Shown here: positions 5,201 through 6,394 of the stretch, one piece after another
How the letters are laid out: every line of letters begins with the position of its first letter
How positions within the stretch are numbered: the first letter of the stretch is position 1
Source: Actinomycetota bacterium
GTDB lineage: Bacteria; Actinomycetota; Acidimicrobiia; Spongiisociales; ZC4RG35
Length of the DNA stretch: 6,394 bases
Direction: 5' to 3'
Assembly: GCA_027296205.1 (NCBI GenBank)
Contig: JAPUJM010000050.1
Span: 1 to 6,394, forward strand
Translations under genes and position numbers: made by a program
Notes under the pieces: generated by a model
Database searches by the model: none
The model's input: only the letters and a program-made list of their open reading frames with translations
What the model was told of the DNA's origin: nothing

Positions 5201-6394
5201 TTGACCGACCACCGCGAAGCAATAGATCGTGCCTTCCGAGAGTCCTACTCCCTGGTGCTGTCCAATCTGGCGAGACAGTTGCGGGATATCGACCTGGCGG
5301 AGGAGGCCATTCAGGATGCGTTCACCGACGCACTTCGCACCTGGTCCGATTCGGGTGTGCCGGCCAATCCGGCCGGCTGGATCGCCACGGTGGCCCGGCA
5401 CCGCGCCATCGATCGAATCCGACGCAAGCAGACGTATGCCCGGAAACAGGAGTTGTTGGCCAGTCTGGAAAAGGTCGAGGCGGAACGTCCCAAGGCGCCG
5501 ATGCTTGGCGCCACCGTCCATGACGACAGACTCCAGATGATCTTCGCCTGCTGTCATCCGTCACTCTCCGTGGACAAGCAGGTGGCGCTCACTCTGCGCA
5601 CCCTGGGTGGGTTGACGACCCGCGAGATAGCGGATGCGTTTCTCGTCTCCGAGCAAACCATGGCCCAGCGGCTGGTCCGGGCCAAGGCGAAGATCAGGGA
5701 CGCCGGTATTCCCTTTCGGGTTCCTTCCCGGGACGAGCTCCCCGGGCGTCTCGATGCAGCTCTCGTGGTGATCTACCTCATCTTCAACGAGGGCTACTTC
5801 GCCACTTCGGGTGATGCCCTGGTCCGTGACGAGTTGGCGGAGTCGGCGATCGAACTGGGTCGGCTTCTGGATGGGCTGATGTCGGGCGAGTCGGAGGTGA
5901 TGGCGTTGCTCGCGCTGATGCTGCTTCAGCACGCCCGGAGAAGGGCACGTACCGACGATTCAGGTGGCGTTGTGCTGCTCCAGGATCAGGTCCGTTCACA
6001 GTGGGACTTCTCTGAGATACAGGAAGGCCTCGAACTGGTCGAGAACGCCGCCCGGGGTGAGGTCTGGGGAACCTACCTTTTGCAGGCCGCTATCGCCGCT
6101 CAGCATTCAGGCGCAGAGTCCTGGGAGGAAACCGACTGGAACAGGATCATCGCGCTCTACGACCGGCTGCTGCCGATCACCGGGTCACCGGTCGTCGGTC
6201 TCAACCGAGCAGTCGCTGTGGCCCAGGCAGATGGTCCTCACGCGGGGCTGGAGGCCCTTGCCGGCCTGGAGAGCCAACTAGACGGTTTTCATGCCTTCTA
6301 TGCCTCGCGGGGGGAGTTGTATCGCCGTAATGGTGAGTACGAGCGGGCACGCCAGGATTTCGACCGGGCGCTGGCACTGGCATCAAATGCGGCA
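5201..6394 (+). CDS. ECF RNA polymerase sigma factor with C-terminal DUF6596/TPR extension (ECF42-like), open at the right edge
   Basis: A 398-codon open frame with no stop before the window ends. Only about 10-25 residues should be missing, given a family length near 400-420. Sigma region 2 covers about residues 8-76 (AEEAIQDAFTDAL, GWIATVARHRAIDRIRR). Region 4 covers about 108-168 with the helix-turn-helix LTTREIADAFLVSEQTMAQR. The long extension begins near 180 with the conserved IYLIFNEGYF block (191-200). It ends in a TPR-like helix pair (ASRGELYRRNGEYERARQDFDRAL, about 368-391). This architecture matches the ECF42 class, in which the C-terminal extension is needed for activity and no classical anti-sigma factor is known. 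The start is TTG at 5201, which gives the usual short N-terminus; a weak GAGAG lies 13 bases upstream. An in-frame TTG at 5156 is an alternative. It is divergent from the DsbA-like gene. The DGPF/YCII-type partner usual for this class is not visible here. Confidence 0.88.
   Translation, partial: MTDHREAIDRAFRESYSLVLSNLARQLRDIDLAEEAIQDAFTDALRTWSDSGVPANPAGWIATVARHRAIDRIRRKQTYARKQELLASLEKVEAERPKAPMLGATVHDDRLQMIFACCHPSLSVDKQVALTLRTLGGLTTREIADAFLVSEQTMAQRLVRAKAKIRDAGIPFRVPSRDELPGRLDAALVVIYLIFNEGYFATSGDALVRDELAESAIELGRLLDGLMSGESEVMALLALMLLQHARRRARTDDSGGVVLLQDQVRSQWDFSEIQEGLELVENAARGEVWGTYLLQAAIAAQHSGAESWEETDWNRIIALYDRLLPITGSPVVGLNRAVAVAQADGPHAGLEALAGLESQLDGFHAFYASRGELYRRNGEYERARQDFDRALALASNAA

Noticed and set aside
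5138..5557. Minus-strand open frame opposite the sigma factor start
   Set aside because: It is antisense to conserved sigma region 2 coding sequence and has no recognisable protein content.

Overview
The window is a compact, GC-rich (about 60% by eye) bacterial chromosome segment, almost entirely coding. Protein style points to an actinomycete-like high-GC bacterium: PurM carries the MCVDDL variant, PurF is the [4Fe-4S] propeptide type, a COG3531 DsbA-like protein and a large ECF sigma factor with a C-terminal extension are present, and TTG/GTG starts are frequent. This is most likely Actinomycetota, possibly a deep lineage such as Acidimicrobiia. That placement is an inference from protein character, not a database match.

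Layout: (1) positions 1-752, plus strand, hold the C-terminal three quarters of an adenine deaminase (purine salvage) that begins left of the window. (2) Positions 732-5126, minus strand, hold five tightly packed genes that look like one operon. In transcription order they are a DsbA-like cytosolic thiol-disulfide protein, a gamma-carbonic-anhydrase-fold protein, purF, purM and a TesB-like acyl-CoA thioesterase. The junctions are a 4-base overlap, a 43-base gap, a 1-base gap and a 4-base overlap. (3) Positions 5127-5200 are a short divergent intergenic region. (4) Positions 5201-6394, plus strand, hold an ECF42-like sigma factor (sigma2, sigma4, then a DUF6596/TPR-type extension) whose frame is still open at the right edge.

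Together, purF and purM supply the first and fifth steps of de novo purine synthesis, ending at AIR. The next step carboxylates AIR, so a carbonic-anhydrase-like protein in the same operon is a suggestive partner. Adenine deaminase, which returns adenine to hypoxanthine, runs convergently into the operon, and the two 3' ends overlap by 21 bases. No RNA genes, mobile elements, CRISPR arrays or convincing intrinsic terminators were found.

The least explained detail is at the 5' end of purF. A 22-23 base imperfect copy of the segment encoding its catalytic-cysteine region (CGVIG) lies in the 43-base leader, one base out of frame. I see no clear sign of a wholly new system. The core genes are recognisable, and the novelty lies in operon composition and small-scale structure.
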